From contig CALKCJ010000003.1 of assembly GCA_938082375.1 (NCBI GenBank), positions 1 through 34,864 of the forward strand: DNA of 34,864 bases. Direction: 5' to 3'. Origin of the DNA: an uncultured Thermomicrobiaceae bacterium (lineage in GTDB: Bacteria; Chloroflexota; Chloroflexia; Thermomicrobiales; Thermomicrobiaceae). Below, piece after piece: positions 15,543-26,095 of the stretch. A program made the position numbers and the translations under genes. Within the stretch, counting starts at the first letter, position 1. The number at the start of each line of letters is the position of its first letter. The notes under the pieces were generated by a model. The model was given only the letters and a program-made list of their open reading frames with translations, did not search any database and was not told the origin of the DNA.

Positions 15543-16070
15543 GTGCAGACCGAAAACACGATGGCCGACATCTGGTTGCCAGCCGGCCATGTTCAGCGCA
15601 TCGTGGAACCGGCCGTCGCGGCGGTCGTCGAACGGGCCCACTTGCTCGCTCACAACGCGGCAGGGAGCGGCTCCTTCTTCAGCTGGGCGGCTGAGACAGG
15701 CGATGATCTGCTCGCCGCCCTGAGGCAGACCTCCCACAGCCTAGCGATGTGGGAACAGGTCCATTTACGACTTGACGCTGACGCCCTCGGCTTACTGGCC
15801 TATAGCCTTAATGCGCTGCGGAGTGAGGCCGAGCGCGGAAGCGTCGCCGATCCATTCCAGCGGCGACTCCTTGACCAGACCCGCCGTAGCAGCTGGCACA
15901 GCCTCCCAGAAACAACTGGTATCGTCTGCTTCCTGCCTCGTGACGCAATCTCCGATTTCCTCTTGCCGTGGTGGGTGCTCTTTCGCCGGGATCGGCGGGC
16001 CCTGCACGACCTGGCTACCGGCCTGTGGGTGGTTTACGAAGCGCAAACCTCTCGCAGCCGTGGTGCGTGA
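15543..16070 (+). CDS. hypothetical protein, 175 aa
   Basis: I do not recognise this protein. The reading frame starts at GTG 15543, ten bases after AAGGAGG (15526-15532). Residues 10-110 look mostly helical (VQRIVEPAVAAVVERAHLLAHN and AETGDDLLAALRQTSHSLAMW). The C-terminal part has a hydrophobic aromatic segment, FLLPWWVLFRRDRRALHDLATGLWVVYEA, that does not look like a classical membrane helix. It is transcribed away from mutL and converges on valS. An AT-rich spot GATATAACTAT at 15451-15461 in the shared upstream region may carry a promoter. Ribosome site and codon usage support a real gene. Confidence 0.65.
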   Translation: MQTENTMADIWLPAGHVQRIVEPAVAAVVERAHLLAHNAAGSGSFFSWAAETGDDLLAALRQTSHSLAMWEQVHLRLDADALGLLAYSLNALRSEAERGSVADPFQRRLLDQTRRSSWHSLPETTGIVCFLPRDAISDFLLPWWVLFRRDRRALHDLATGLWVVYEAQTSRSRGA

Positions 16071-16227
16071 CCGCCCCCACCGCGAGCCTGCTACCGCAAG
16101 GCGAAGCCACACCGAAGACAGCGCATGAGCGTCACGCAGACTGAGCCGAGCAGGGAGTGCCGGACTGCCTCGCCAGCCCCGTGTCCTCACGCCATACCCG
16201 GTCAGCCTGCGCGCGCTTCTGCGCCGG

Positions 16228-18906
<2,679 letters not shown>

Positions 18907-18944
18907 CGCCACTCCTCCACAACGCGGGCCGGTGATGCCTGTCC

Positions 18945-18982
18945 CTAAACGACAAAAGACCGTCCTCGTTTCGTGAGGACGG
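18945..18982 (-). terminator. intrinsic terminator in the valS leader (probable attenuator)
   Basis: On the minus strand CCGTCCTC and GAGGACGG form a perfect 8-bp stem (18975-18982 and 18960-18967) with a 7-nt loop, followed by TCTTTTGTCGTTT. It ends about 40 nt before the valS start, too little room for another promoter, so valS transcription must read through it. That is the arrangement of an attenuator. The T-box core sequence TGGNACC was searched for by eye and not found. Confidence 0.75.
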
Positions 18983-19173
18983 GCGCCCGCTGCCTGCCGC
19001 TAGACGTCAACGCCCGCCCGGCTACGAGCCTACTACCCCACCGGTGACCAGGTGGCCGAAGTTCGGCTCGCGATCCGGGCGATCGGAATCTGTCTCGAAA
19101 CGCACTCTCTCGAACCCGCGCACGCAGTCGCTCTCTTGCGTTGTCGCACCCGGCACGTGCACGTTCCGCGTCA

Positions 19174-19202
19174 AGCCTACACACCGCACGGTACGCCGTC
19201 AA
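19174..19202 (-). promoter_or_regulatory. predicted valS promoter
   Basis: On the minus strand TTGACG (19197-19202) is followed after 17 bp by TAGGCT (19174-19179), a good -35 with a GC-tolerant TAnnnT -10. Transcription would start near 19167 and give a leader of about 260 nt before valS, containing the terminator at 18945-18982. The promoter lies just after the end of the small gene at 19265-19549. Confidence 0.6.
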
Positions 19203-19264
19203 TCGCAGTCGAGGGGCCCCGGAGCATCCCGCCTTCCAGACTCCGGCACGATGTGCGTTCAGGA

Positions 19265-19549
19265 TCAACTCTCGCCCGCTCGGCGCCCGCTGATGATCGC
19301 CTGAAGGCGGGAGAGCATCTCGATCTGATGTTCCAACACATGCATGGTGATATCGCGCAACCGCTGGTCAAGGTCAACGGTCAGTTCCAGCGCTCGGGCC
19401 ACGATATCCGCCAATTCTGCGATGCCGACGTCCGGCTCAGCAGCGCGCTGCAGCAGCTGTGCCGTACGTTCCTCGTAGTTGGTTACCGTGACGCCGAAGA
19501 CCCGAAGTAACCGACGGGTCGGGTCGAGTGGTTGCCTCTCCTCGCTCAT
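19265..19549 (-). CDS. small helical protein of unknown function
   Basis: This 94-aa protein is not recognised. It is acidic and almost entirely helical. Residues about 18-88 form heptad-like helices (YEERTAQLLQRAAE, LADIVARALELTVDLDQRLRDI, VLEHQIEMLSRLQAIIS), so it may form a coiled-coil dimer. No membrane segment or Cys is present. ATG 19549 is preceded by AGGAGG at a good distance; the open frame extends to GTG 19576, but that would overlap the upstream gene and lacks a ribosome site. It follows the RraA-like gene by 23 bp on the same strand and is probably cotranscribed with it. Confidence 0.7.
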   Translation of the reverse strand: MSEERQPLDPTRRLLRVFGVTVTNYEERTAQLLQRAAEPDVGIAELADIVARALELTVDLDQRLRDITMHVLEHQIEMLSRLQAIISGRRAGES

Positions 19550-19572
19550 CACCCCTCCTGGTTCGCGAGTGC

Positions 19573-20268
19573 TCACATCACCCCGAAGGTTCGAAAGGCT
19601 TCGCTCGCGCTCATACCTTTCTCGATCGCGGTACGTACCGCGTTTTCGGTGCGTACCTTCTCCAGCGCCCGGCGGATCGCCTCCTCCTCAGCAGCGCGCG
19701 GCACGACCAGTACCCCATCGACATCGCCGAGAATGAGGTCGCCAGGCTCCACCCGCGCTCCGCCGACCTCCACCGGGACACGGAAGTCGATGACCTTCCC
19801 CCGCACGCGCTGATCCTGCGCGTACGAGCCGTAGCAGAAGACTGGAAATCCGAGGCGCAGGATGCCGCGCATATCTCGGGTGTAGCCGTCGAGGACCGCG
19901 CCAACACAACCCAGGCGCTGTGCACGAGTCGACATGAGTTCTCCCCAGAGGGCATAGCGCGGCGAGCTCCCGGTCGCCAGGTACACCTCGCCAGGCTGCA
20001 AAGCGTCGAGCGCCTCGAGCATCAGCCCGAAGGTCTTCGCCGAGAGTGGGCCGGCTCCTTCGCTCTCGCCCGCGAAGACATCGGCTTCCAGTACCGGCAT
20101 GGCGCGGCCTACCACAGTCATGTCCGGGTGCAGCGGGCGAATCGTCGGCGGCAGGAACTGGTGCGTGAAGCCCATCAGATCGAGGATATCTCCGACCACA
20201 GCGGTGAACAGCTCGGCTCGGATGGTGGCGAACAGCTCCTCATCGTTCTGCCATGGGCGCGTGGTCAC
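19573..20268 (-). CDS. RraA-like / 4-hydroxy-4-methyl-2-oxoglutarate aldolase family protein
   Basis: The product is 231 aa from GTG 20268. It has the family core: GELMSTRAQRLGCVGAVLDGYTRD (109-132), where Arg131-Asp132 in DGYTRD bind substrate and metal, and the C-terminal strand PGDLILGDVDGVLVVPRAAEEEA. In characterised relatives these residues support retro-aldol cleavage of 4-hydroxy-4-methyl-2-oxoglutarate or oxaloacetate decarboxylation; true RraA inhibitors of RNase E lack activity and occur in other lineages. AAGGAG lies eight bases before GTG 20268; GTG 20274 is too close to it, and frames starting further upstream (to 20412) have no ribosome site. Substrate is undetermined. Confidence 0.88.
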   Translation of the reverse strand: MTTRPWQNDEELFATIRAELFTAVVGDILDLMGFTHQFLPPTIRPLHPDMTVVGRAMPVLEADVFAGESEGAGPLSAKTFGLMLEALDALQPGEVYLATGSSPRYALWGELMSTRAQRLGCVGAVLDGYTRDMRGILRLGFPVFCYGSYAQDQRVRGKVIDFRVPVEVGGARVEPGDLILGDVDGVLVVPRAAEEEAIRRALEKVRTENAVRTAIEKGMSASEAFRTFGVM

Positions 20269-20439
20269 GGTCACTGCTCCTTCCCTGGGGGATCGGCGCT
20301 CCAGGCTTGCGAGGAGCGCCGGCCGGATCACACGGCATAATGGTCGCACGCCGACCGGCTGACTGCCAGGAGCGAACGCGCGACGACCCTCGCCTTCAGT
20401 TGCCCTGAACATGTGGCAATGGCGTTTGTCGAGAGCGTC

Positions 20440-20448
20440 TGCTATGCT
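20440..20448 (+). promoter_or_regulatory. extended -10 promoter for the SHOCT/cytochrome unit
   Basis: TG-C-TATGCT at 20440-20448 is an extended -10 element, with no strong -35. A start near 20455 would give a short leader with AGGAGG just before ATG 20487. It lies in the divergent region with the RraA-like gene. Confidence 0.5.
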
Positions 20449-20486
20449 GACCGGCAGCTACAGTGGCTTTCTCCAGGAGGAATTCG

Positions 20487-20852
20487 ATGCGGGACGGTGG
20501 GCTCTGGGTGACGGCGATCGCGGTCGTGCTCGGCGTGTTCCTGCTCACGGGCATGTTGGGCGCCGGAATGATGGGAGGTTGGTGGCCGATGATGGGCGGC
20601 GGGATGATGGGCGGCTGGTGGGGGCCTGGCTTCGGCTGGTGGGGTCTCGTCATGATGGTCTTCTGGGTGTTGTTCATCATCGGGATCGTGCTGCTGGTGG
20701 CCTGGATCGTGCGCCAGCTCGCAGCCGGCCCCAGCGTCACCGGGCGCACACGAGCGCTCGAGATCCTGCAGGAGCGCTACGCCCGAGGCGAGATCACCCG
20801 CGAGCAGTACGAGCAGATGCGGCGTGACCTCGACGCGTCAAGGCAGCCATGA
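20487..20852 (+). CDS. SHOCT-domain small membrane protein
   Basis: The product is 121 aa. A first membrane segment (about 6-26, VTAIAVVLGVFLLTGMLGAGM) leads into a Gly/Met/Trp-rich stretch with repeated MMGG and GWW (24-54). A second membrane segment follows (about 53-76, WWGLVMMVFWVLFIIGIVLLVAWIV). The cytoplasmic tail RALEILQERYARGEITREQYEQMRRDL is a SHOCT domain, a short C-terminal oligomerisation motif. AGGAGG six bases before ATG 20487 decides the start over the in-frame GTG 20463. Its stop overlaps the start of the cytochrome gene as ATGA, so the two are translationally coupled. The Met/Trp-rich part might bind metal, but that is only suggestive. Confidence 0.88.
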   Translation: MRDGGLWVTAIAVVLGVFLLTGMLGAGMMGGWWPMMGGGMMGGWWGPGFGWWGLVMMVFWVLFIIGIVLLVAWIVRQLAAGPSVTGRTRALEILQERYARGEITREQYEQMRRDLDASRQP

Positions 20853-21328
20853 TGCGCTCGAGTCACCTGCTTATCCTGGCCTTGGTGCTGCTGGGTACCA
20901 GCCTCGCCGGTCTCCTTCTGGTCGGGACGATCGCGCCAGCGGTGCGCTCCCGTGGTGGAAGCGCTGAGGACCGCGGGCGATGGATCTTCCAGACTGGCAC
21001 GGATCCCGATACCTGGATTCCCATCCCCGCCAGCGGGGGCATGATGATGCACATGGCCTGTGCTGATTGTCATGGACTCAATGGCCGCAGCCTGCGTACG
21101 CCGATGTTCGTCAGCCCCGATATTCGCTACCGCAATCTGACCGACCCTGCCGGCATGGTCGAACCGGATGGCTCGCGCGGCCCCACCTACACAGACCAGC
21201 TGATCAAACGCGCCATTACGCAGGGGATCGACGCCGAAGGGCAGCCGCTCGCCTGGCCGATGCCCCGCTGGCAGATGACTGACCAGCAGCTGAACGATCT
21301 CTTGGCCTATCTCAAGGTTCTGCCGTAG
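20849..21328 (+). CDS. membrane-anchored c-type cytochrome
   Basis: The product is 159 aa. An N-terminal hydrophobic helix (about 7-27) is a signal or membrane anchor that places the haem domain outside the cell membrane. The single haem site is CADCH (Cys71, Cys74, His75), and the likely axial Met is Met138 in AWPMPRW or Met143. The end, MTDQQLNDLLAYLKVLP, is the usual C-terminal helix of class I cytochromes c. Met residues are abundant just before the haem site (GGMMMHMACADCH). It probably carries electrons in the periplasm-facing space; the redox partner is not evident. Coupling to the SHOCT protein suggests the two act together. Confidence 0.92.
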   Translation: MMRSSHLLILALVLLGTSLAGLLLVGTIAPAVRSRGGSAEDRGRWIFQTGTDPDTWIPIPASGGMMMHMACADCHGLNGRSLRTPMFVSPDIRYRNLTDPAGMVEPDGSRGPTYTDQLIKRAITQGIDAEGQPLAWPMPRWQMTDQQLNDLLAYLKVLP

Positions 21329-21363
21329 CTCGGCAGCGGACACCGCCCCACCGATCCGCCCTC

Positions 21364-21390
21364 GTACACCGCACCGACGGGTGCGTGTAC
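21364..21390. terminator. hairpin after the cytochrome gene
   Basis: GTACAC-c-GCACC and GGTGC-GTGTAC form an 11-bp stem with one bulged C and a 4-nt loop, 36 bp after the cytochrome stop. There is no T run, so it is not a typical intrinsic terminator; it may mark or protect the transcript end. Confidence 0.45.
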
Positions 21391-21436
21391 CAGCCGACAG
21401 CGCGAACGCGTGTTCCAAATTTGTGCACCATGCCTA

Positions 21437-21466
21437 TTGACAGACGGGCACGTGTACGTCTACCCT
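21437..21466 (+). promoter_or_regulatory. promoter of the VOC-family gene
   Basis: A consensus -35 TTGACA (21437-21442) is followed after 18 bp by TACCCT (21461-21466). The predicted start near 21473 coincides with a 14-bp perfect palindrome. The leader to ATG 21616 would be about 140 nt. Confidence 0.6.
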
Positions 21467-21472
21467 AGAACA

Positions 21473-21486
21473 GATGATCGATCATC
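21473..21486. promoter_or_regulatory. 14-bp perfect palindrome at the predicted transcription start (operator-like)
   Basis: GATGATCGATCATC is its own reverse complement. It begins seven bases after the -10 hexamer, where a bound repressor would block RNA polymerase. The regulator is not identified. Confidence 0.45.
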
Positions 21487-21615
21487 CACCGAGGTGAATT
21501 CCGGCGCCGGAGAGGCGGGAGCTGAGTACACGACCCGAAGCGACGATCGGCTGCGCCGCCGGGGCGCGCCGGCTGCCGGCCGACTCGCTCGGGGAAGTGG
21601 AGAAAGGAGCCTGGG

Positions 21616-22023
21616 ATGGCCACACTCCAGCCCATCCTGCAGGTCGCGGACGTTGATGCAGCGACCGCCTTCTACCGGGATGTCTTGGGGTTCTCGGTCA
21701 ACCTGACCGTGCCCAATGGGTCGGGGAAGACGGTACATGCCGAACTCAGCCGCAACGGCGCGGCGCTGATGTTCGGGCCGGCGACCGGCCTCTCGGAGGC
21801 GGCACGCTCGCTCCTCGGCGCTGGCCTGACCCTCTATATCACCGACAACGACGTCGACATCGACGCGTTCTGCGAGCAGGTGCGCGCGGCCGGAGCGCGA
21901 ATCGCTGAGCCGATCCAGGATCAGTTCTGGGGCGACCGGACGTTCACGGTGCGAGACCCAGACGGCTATCACCTGACCTTCGCCAAGAATGTCCGGCCGT
22001 TCGATCCCGCGCTGATGCCGTAG
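21616..22023 (+). CDS. VOC superfamily (glyoxalase/bleomycin resistance/dioxygenase fold) protein
   Basis: The 135-aa protein has the paired beta-alpha-beta-beta-beta units of the vicinal oxygen chelate fold: PILQVADVDAATAFYRDVLGF at the start, then AALMFGPA, and in the second half LTLYITDNDVDIDAFCEQVRAAGARI and FTVRDPDGYHLTF. The usual metal ligands are altered: Gln9 stands where a His is common in the first strand, and the final DPDGY(H)LTF has His where glyoxalases have Glu. The protein may therefore be a binding protein or use different chemistry. GAAAGGAG precedes the ATG. No neighbour suggests a substrate. Confidence 0.88.
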   Translation: MATLQPILQVADVDAATAFYRDVLGFSVNLTVPNGSGKTVHAELSRNGAALMFGPATGLSEAARSLLGAGLTLYITDNDVDIDAFCEQVRAAGARIAEPIQDQFWGDRTFTVRDPDGYHLTFAKNVRPFDPALMP

Positions 22024-22073
22024 CCGATCGATCCGGCGCGTTCCGCCTGGCATGAGCGCGTCCCCGGCGTGCC

Positions 22074-22099
22074 TGGTACATTGGCTCGCGTACGTACGC
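22074..22099 (+). promoter_or_regulatory. extended -10 promoter with palindrome before the propeller gene
   Basis: TG-G-TACATT (22074-22082) is an extended -10 element. A 12-bp perfect palindrome GCGTACGTACGC (22088-22099) covers the predicted transcription start, as in the VOC gene upstream, although the sequence differs. Confidence 0.4.
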
Positions 22100-22164
22100 T
22101 TTTGACGGTTGATCGCAGACGAGAGTGGGAACCACCACGGATCGCCTCTGCGGGCAGGGCGATA

Positions 22165-22200
22165 GAGAGCGAGAGTCGGGACTGAGCGCCCCTCGCTCTC
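22165..22200 (+). other. stem-loop in the propeller gene leader
   Basis: GAGAGCGAG (22165-22173) and CTCGCTCTC (22192-22200) make a perfect 9-bp stem with an 18-nt loop, 75 nt before the chosen start. No T run follows. It may be a regulatory hairpin in the leader. Confidence 0.4.
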
Positions 22201-22274
22201 ACGACCGGCCGAAAGCTATGAACAAGTGCGACACCTGCGGCGGAGCGCTTGCAGGCGAGCAGAAGGGGGAACGC

Positions 22275-23390
22275 ATGAGCAAGGTGCGAGTTCTCGTCGG
22301 GACGCGCAAGGGGGCGTTCATCCTGACAGCGGACGGCACGCGCGACGACTGGACGATCGATGGCCCCTTCTTCGGGGGCTGGGAGATCTACCACATCAAA
22401 GGCTCGCCGGTCGACCCGAACCGGATCTACACCTCGCAGACGAGCGGCTGGTTCGGGCAGGTAATCCAGCGCTCCGACGACGGTGGCCAGACCTGGGAGC
22501 CGGTAGGCAACCGCTTCGAGTACGACGGCGTACCAGGGACGCACCAGTGGTACGACGGCACCCAGCATCCCTGGGAGTTCGCCAGAGTCTGGCATCTCGA
22601 ACCATCGCTGGCGGATCCCGACATCGTCTACGCCGGAGTGGAAGACGCGGCGCTGTTCCGCTCCACCGATGGTGGGCAGACCTGGCACGAGCTCTCCGGT
22701 CTGCGCCGCGACTCCTCGGGGCATCTCTGGCAGCCTGGCGCCGGTGGGATGTGCCTGCACACGATCCTACTGGATCCAGAGAGACCCAGCCGGATCTTCG
22801 TCGCCATCTCGGCTGCAGGAGCATTTCGCAGCGACGACAGCGGCGAGACCTGGCAACCCATCAATCGTGGCTTGCGCTCCGAGTACATCCCGGATCCCAA
22901 GGCAGAAGTCGGCCACTGCGTGCACCGCATCGCGCTGCACCCGTCGCGCCCCCAGGTGCTGTTCATGCAGAAGCACTGGGACGTCATGCGCAGCGATGAC
23001 GCGGGTGAGTCCTGGTACGAGGTCAGCGGAAACCTGCCGAGCGACTTCGGCTTCCCAATCGCCGTGCACGCGCACGAGCCGGAGACAGTCTACGTCGTCC
23101 CGATCAAGAGCGACCAGGAGCACTTCCCGCCCGAGGGCAAGCTCCGCGTCTACCGCAGCCGGACCGGCGGGCACGAGTGGGAACCGCTGACGAAGGGCCT
23201 GCCGCAGCGCGACTGTTACGTTAACGTCCTCCGCGAGGCGATGGCCGTCGACGCGCTCGACCCGTGCGGGATCTACTTCGGGACGACGGGTGGCCAGGTC
23301 TACGTGTCGGCCGATTCGGGAGATACCTGGCAACCTATCGTGCGCGATCTTCCCGCCGTCCTGTCCGTGGAAGTGCAGACGCTGCCGTGA
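22275..23390 (+). CDS. Asp-box (BNR/sialidase-like) beta-propeller protein
   Basis: The 371-aa protein has six Asp-box repeats (S/D-x-D-x-G-x-x-W): SDDGGQTW at 67, STDGGQTW at 130, SDDSGETW at 186, SDDAGESW at 240, a weaker SRTGGHEW at 295, and SADSGDTW at 345. Their even spacing of 50-63 residues indicates a six-bladed propeller. Sialidase catalytic residues are not apparent, and there is no signal peptide, so it is probably cytoplasmic. ATG 22275 follows AGAAGGGGGAA; an in-frame ATG at 22218 would add MNKCDTCGG, a CxxC-containing 19-residue extension, but has a poor ribosome site. The stop overlaps the start of a MoaD-like gene as GTGA, so the proteins probably work as a pair. The activity is unknown. 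Confidence 0.85.
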   Translation: MSKVRVLVGTRKGAFILTADGTRDDWTIDGPFFGGWEIYHIKGSPVDPNRIYTSQTSGWFGQVIQRSDDGGQTWEPVGNRFEYDGVPGTHQWYDGTQHPWEFARVWHLEPSLADPDIVYAGVEDAALFRSTDGGQTWHELSGLRRDSSGHLWQPGAGGMCLHTILLDPERPSRIFVAISAAGAFRSDDSGETWQPINRGLRSEYIPDPKAEVGHCVHRIALHPSRPQVLFMQKHWDVMRSDDAGESWYEVSGNLPSDFGFPIAVHAHEPETVYVVPIKSDQEHFPPEGKLRVYRSRTGGHEWEPLTKGLPQRDCYVNVLREAMAVDALDPCGIYFGTTGGQVYVSADSGDTWQPIVRDLPAVLSVEVQTLP

Positions 23391-23683
23391 TCCGCGTCGT
23401 GCTGCCCCCTCACCTACGGAGCATGGCGCGGGTGGACGGCGAAGTCGTGCTCGAGGTCGAGGGAGCCGTGACCCTGCGCTCAGTGCTCGACGCGCTCGAG
23501 GCTGCTCATCCAGTGCTGCGTGGCACGATCCGCGACCAGGCCACGCAGCGGCGGAGGCCGTTCCTGCGGTTTTTCGCGTGTCAGCAGGATCTGTCCCACC
23601 AGCCGCCCGATGACCGACTGCCAGAGGCGGTGGCGAAAGGCGTCGAGCCGCTGGTGATCCTGGCGGCTATCGCTGGCGGTTAA
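23387..23683 (+). CDS. MoaD/ThiS-like ubiquitin-fold protein ending in Gly-Gly
   Basis: The 98-aa product starts at GTG 23387. [26 protein letters not shown] and [20 protein letters not shown] give the beta-grasp pattern of MoaD/ThiS sulfur carriers, and the chain ends [13 protein letters not shown] with an exposed diglycine (97-98), the site of adenylation and thiocarboxylation in this family. The middle ([28 protein letters not shown]) corresponds to the MoaD surface loop. No MoaE, ThiG or E1-like enzyme is nearby. The reading frame can be extended upstream to 23264, but only inside the propeller gene; the GTGA overlap decides the start. It may be a sulfur carrier or a protein modifier for the propeller partner. 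Confidence 0.82.
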   Translation: MIRVVLPPHLRSMARVDGEVVLEVEGAVTLRSVLDALEAAHPVLRGTIRDQATQRRRPFLRFFACQQDLSHQPPDDRLPEAVAKGVEPLVILAAIAGG

Positions 23684-23793
23684 CCCGGCACGGTCTGGCC
23701 CTGCGCGGTTGGGCCAGCGGCGGCCGACCGTTTGGCCACTGAGCATTTGGTCGTCACGATCTGGACGACGCACCGCGTCACTCAACGGACAGC

Positions 23794-23826
23794 GCACAGC
23801 GGCGGGCTGTCAGTCAGCCGCTGTGC
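23794..23826. terminator. hairpin between convergent genes
   Basis: GCACAGCGGC and GCCGCTGTGC form a perfect 10-bp stem (23794-23803, 23817-23826) with a 13-nt loop. It lies between the ends of the MoaD-like gene and the copper ATPase gene and could serve both strands, although neither side has a good T run. A weaker TGGCCC/GGGCCA hairpin lies earlier, near 23697. Confidence 0.5.
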
Positions 23827-23881
23827 CGCCGTGAAGCGCGCGAGGCTGAGCGACCCGCCAACGTTGCTGTAAGAGAGCACC

Positions 23882-26032
23882 TTATGCCGTGGCCGCGACG
23901 CCACGCCGCAGCAGCAGCGCGTTGATCGCGACGATAACTGTGCTCAGCGACATCAAGAGTGCGCCGAGCGCTGGTGCCAGGACCACCCCGACCGGCGCCA
24001 GCACGCCGGCCGCGAGCGGGATCGCGACCGCGTTGTAGCCAGTGGCCCAGAGGAGGTTCTGCACCATCTTTCGGTAGGTCACCCGGCTCAGTCGCAGCGC
24101 GTTCACCACGTCCCGCGGGTCGTTACGGACGAGGACGATGTCCGCGCTCTCGATCGCCACATCTGTCCCGGCACCGATCGCGATCCCGACGTCGGCAGTC
24201 ACTAGTGCTGGCGCGTCGTTGATGCCGTCGCCCACCATCGCGACCGACTCGCCACGGTGCTGGAGTTGCTTCACCACCGCTGCCTTCTCTGCCGGGAGTA
24301 CCTGCGCAAAGTACTCATCGATACCCAACTCCCGCGCGACCCAGCGGGCTACGCCCTCGCTGTCGCCGGTCAGCATCGCAACCCGCACTCTCATCTGCTG
24401 GAGCAGACGCACTGCCTGGTACGATTCCGGTCTGATCTGGTCGGCCAGCGCGAAGGCCGCCGCTATGCTACCGTCGGCGATCAGGTAGACGATCGACTTC
24501 CCCTGCTCATCCCAGCGGCGTGCGATCTCAGCCAGCGAGGCAGGTAGCGCGAGTTGAAGCTCGCTGAGGAGCTGCGGTCCGCCCACCAGCGCCCGGCGGC
24601 CGTTGACCTCGGCTTGGATTCCTCGACCAGGCAGCGCCTCCACCTTGGCGGCAGGCAAAAGATCCAAGCGGCGCTCCTCGGCCAGCCGCCTGATCGCCCG
24701 CGCCAAATGGTGCTCCGACTCGGCCTCGACCGATGCGGCGAGCCGCACAGCCTCCACCTCGTTCCAGCTGCGCTCCACGGCGACGTCGGTCACGCCCAGC
24801 TCGCCGCGGGTGAGGGTCCCGGTCTTATCGAAGACCACCGTCGTGACCAGCCGCGCGCGCTCAAAGGCGGTACGATTGCGCACGAGGATGCCGCGTTGAG
24901 CCGACAACGCCGTCGAGATAGCGATGACCAGCGGGATCGCCAGCCCCAGCGCGTGCGGACAGGCGATCACCATCACCGTTACCGCGCGGGCGACCGCCTC
25001 GGTCAGCGAGCCGGTCATCGCCAGCCAAGCGAGGAAGCTGAGCGCGCCGACCGAGAGCGCGACCAGCACGAGCCAGAACGCGACCCGGTCGGCCAGCCGC
25101 TGCATCCGCGTGCGCGATTGCTGCGCCTGCTCGACGGTCCGCATCACCTCGCCGAGGAACGACTCCGCCCCCAAGTGGGTGACCCGGATGCGCAGCGAGC
25201 CGTTCCCATTGACCGTCCCGCCGATGACCCGGTCGCCCGGCCGCTTGGCGACCGGCCGTGACTCGCCGGTCACCATCGCTTCGTTGACCTCGGACTCGCC
25301 GCTCTCGACCACGCCATCGGCCGGTACCTTCGCACCTGGGCGCACCAGTACCACGTCGCCGGGCCGGAGCTGGCTCACCGGGATCTCTTCTGTTCGCCCG
25401 TCGAGGATGAGTTCCGCGGTGCTCGGGAGCAGCTTGGCCAGCTCAGTCAGCGCGCCACGAGCGCGCCCCACCGCACGCATCTCGAGCCAGTGACCGAGCA
25501 GCATGACATCAATCAGTGTCACCAGTTCCCAGTGGAACGGCTCGCCGGGCAGTCCGAGCGTGGTCGCCAGGCTGTAGGCAAAGGCAACGCTGATGGCCAA
25601 TCCGACCAGCGTCATCATCCCTGGCAGGCGTGCCCGCAGCTCTTCGACCGCGCCCTGCAGGAACACGTTCCCGCCGTAGATGAAGACGACCATGCTGAGA
25701 AGCGGCGAGATCCAGGTCGAGCCGGGGAACTCCGGCGCGCGGTAGCCCAGCAGGCTTTGCACCGTCTCGGCATAGAGGATTACCGGGATGCTGAGGATCA
25801 GCGAGATCCAGAACCGGCGCCGGAAGAGTTCCGGGCTGTGCATGGCATGCTCGACATGCTCAGCATGTGGGGCTGGCTCGTGGCTCACACGCTCGGCAGC
25901 CACAGCGGGGCGCGCCACCTCTTCAGGCGATCCCCGATGGTGATGCTCATGCTGCGGCAAGGCGGCCTCGTGGCGGCGCGCCTCGTCCTCTCGCCGTCGG
26001 TCGCCGTGGTCATGATGGGATTGTGGACACAT
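23882..26032 (-). CDS. copB: CopB-type heavy metal (copper) translocating P-type ATPase
   Basis: The 716-aa protein is a P1B ATPase. The N-terminus lacks CxxC domains and instead has 13 His in the first 65 residues. It carries TGES (255-258) for dephosphorylation, the membrane metal site CPH (358-360, [12 protein letters not shown]), the phosphorylation motif DKTGT (402-406) and GDGINDAP (601-608). CPH plus a His-rich N-terminus is the P1B-3/CopB type, usually exporting Cu(II) or Cu(I). ATG 26032 follows AGAGG; a GTG nine codons earlier is unlikely. The promoter carries a CsoR-like palindrome, supporting copper-induced expression. No csoR or copper chaperone gene is in the window. Confidence 0.93.
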   Translation of the reverse strand: MCPQSHHDHGDRRREDEARRHEAALPQHEHHHRGSPEEVARPAVAAERVSHEPAPHAEHVEHAMHSPELFRRRFWISLILSIPVILYAETVQSLLGYRAPEFPGSTWISPLLSMVVFIYGGNVFLQGAVEELRARLPGMMTLVGLAISVAFAYSLATTLGLPGEPFHWELVTLIDVMLLGHWLEMRAVGRARGALTELAKLLPSTAELILDGRTEEIPVSQLRPGDVVLVRPGAKVPADGVVESGESEVNEAMVTGESRPVAKRPGDRVIGGTVNGNGSLRIRVTHLGAESFLGEVMRTVEQAQQSRTRMQRLADRVAFWLVLVALSVGALSFLAWLAMTGSLTEAVARAVTVMVIACPHALGLAIPLVIAISTALSAQRGILVRNRTAFERARLVTTVVFDKTGTLTRGELGVTDVAVERSWNEVEAVRLAASVEAESEHHLARAIRRLAEERRLDLLPAAKVEALPGRGIQAEVNGRRALVGGPQLLSELQLALPASLAEIARRWDEQGKSIVYLIADGSIAAAFALADQIRPESYQAVRLLQQMRVRVAMLTGDSEGVARWVARELGIDEYFAQVLPAEKAAVVKQLQHRGESVAMVGDGINDAPALVTADVGIAIGAGTDVAIESADIVLVRNDPRDVVNALRLSRVTYRKMVQNLLWATGYNAVAIPLAAGVLAPVGVVLAPALGALLMSLSTVIVAINALLLRRGVAATA

Positions 26033-26095
26033 GGCGCCTCTTCTGGCACCTCTTCCCACTCAACCCAACCGCAGTGCGCCGCGAGCCGTCGCGGG

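Noticed and set aside
19081-19140. GGGTTCGAGAG in the valS leader (minus strand), resembling a tRNA T-loop
   Set aside because: The flanking bases do not form a T stem, and no acceptor, D or anticodon stems can be built around it.
18907-19175. Canonical T-box in the valS leader
   Set aside because: The TGGNACC core was not found; the nearest sequence, TGGTCACC, has an extra base. The leader is kept as unclassified.
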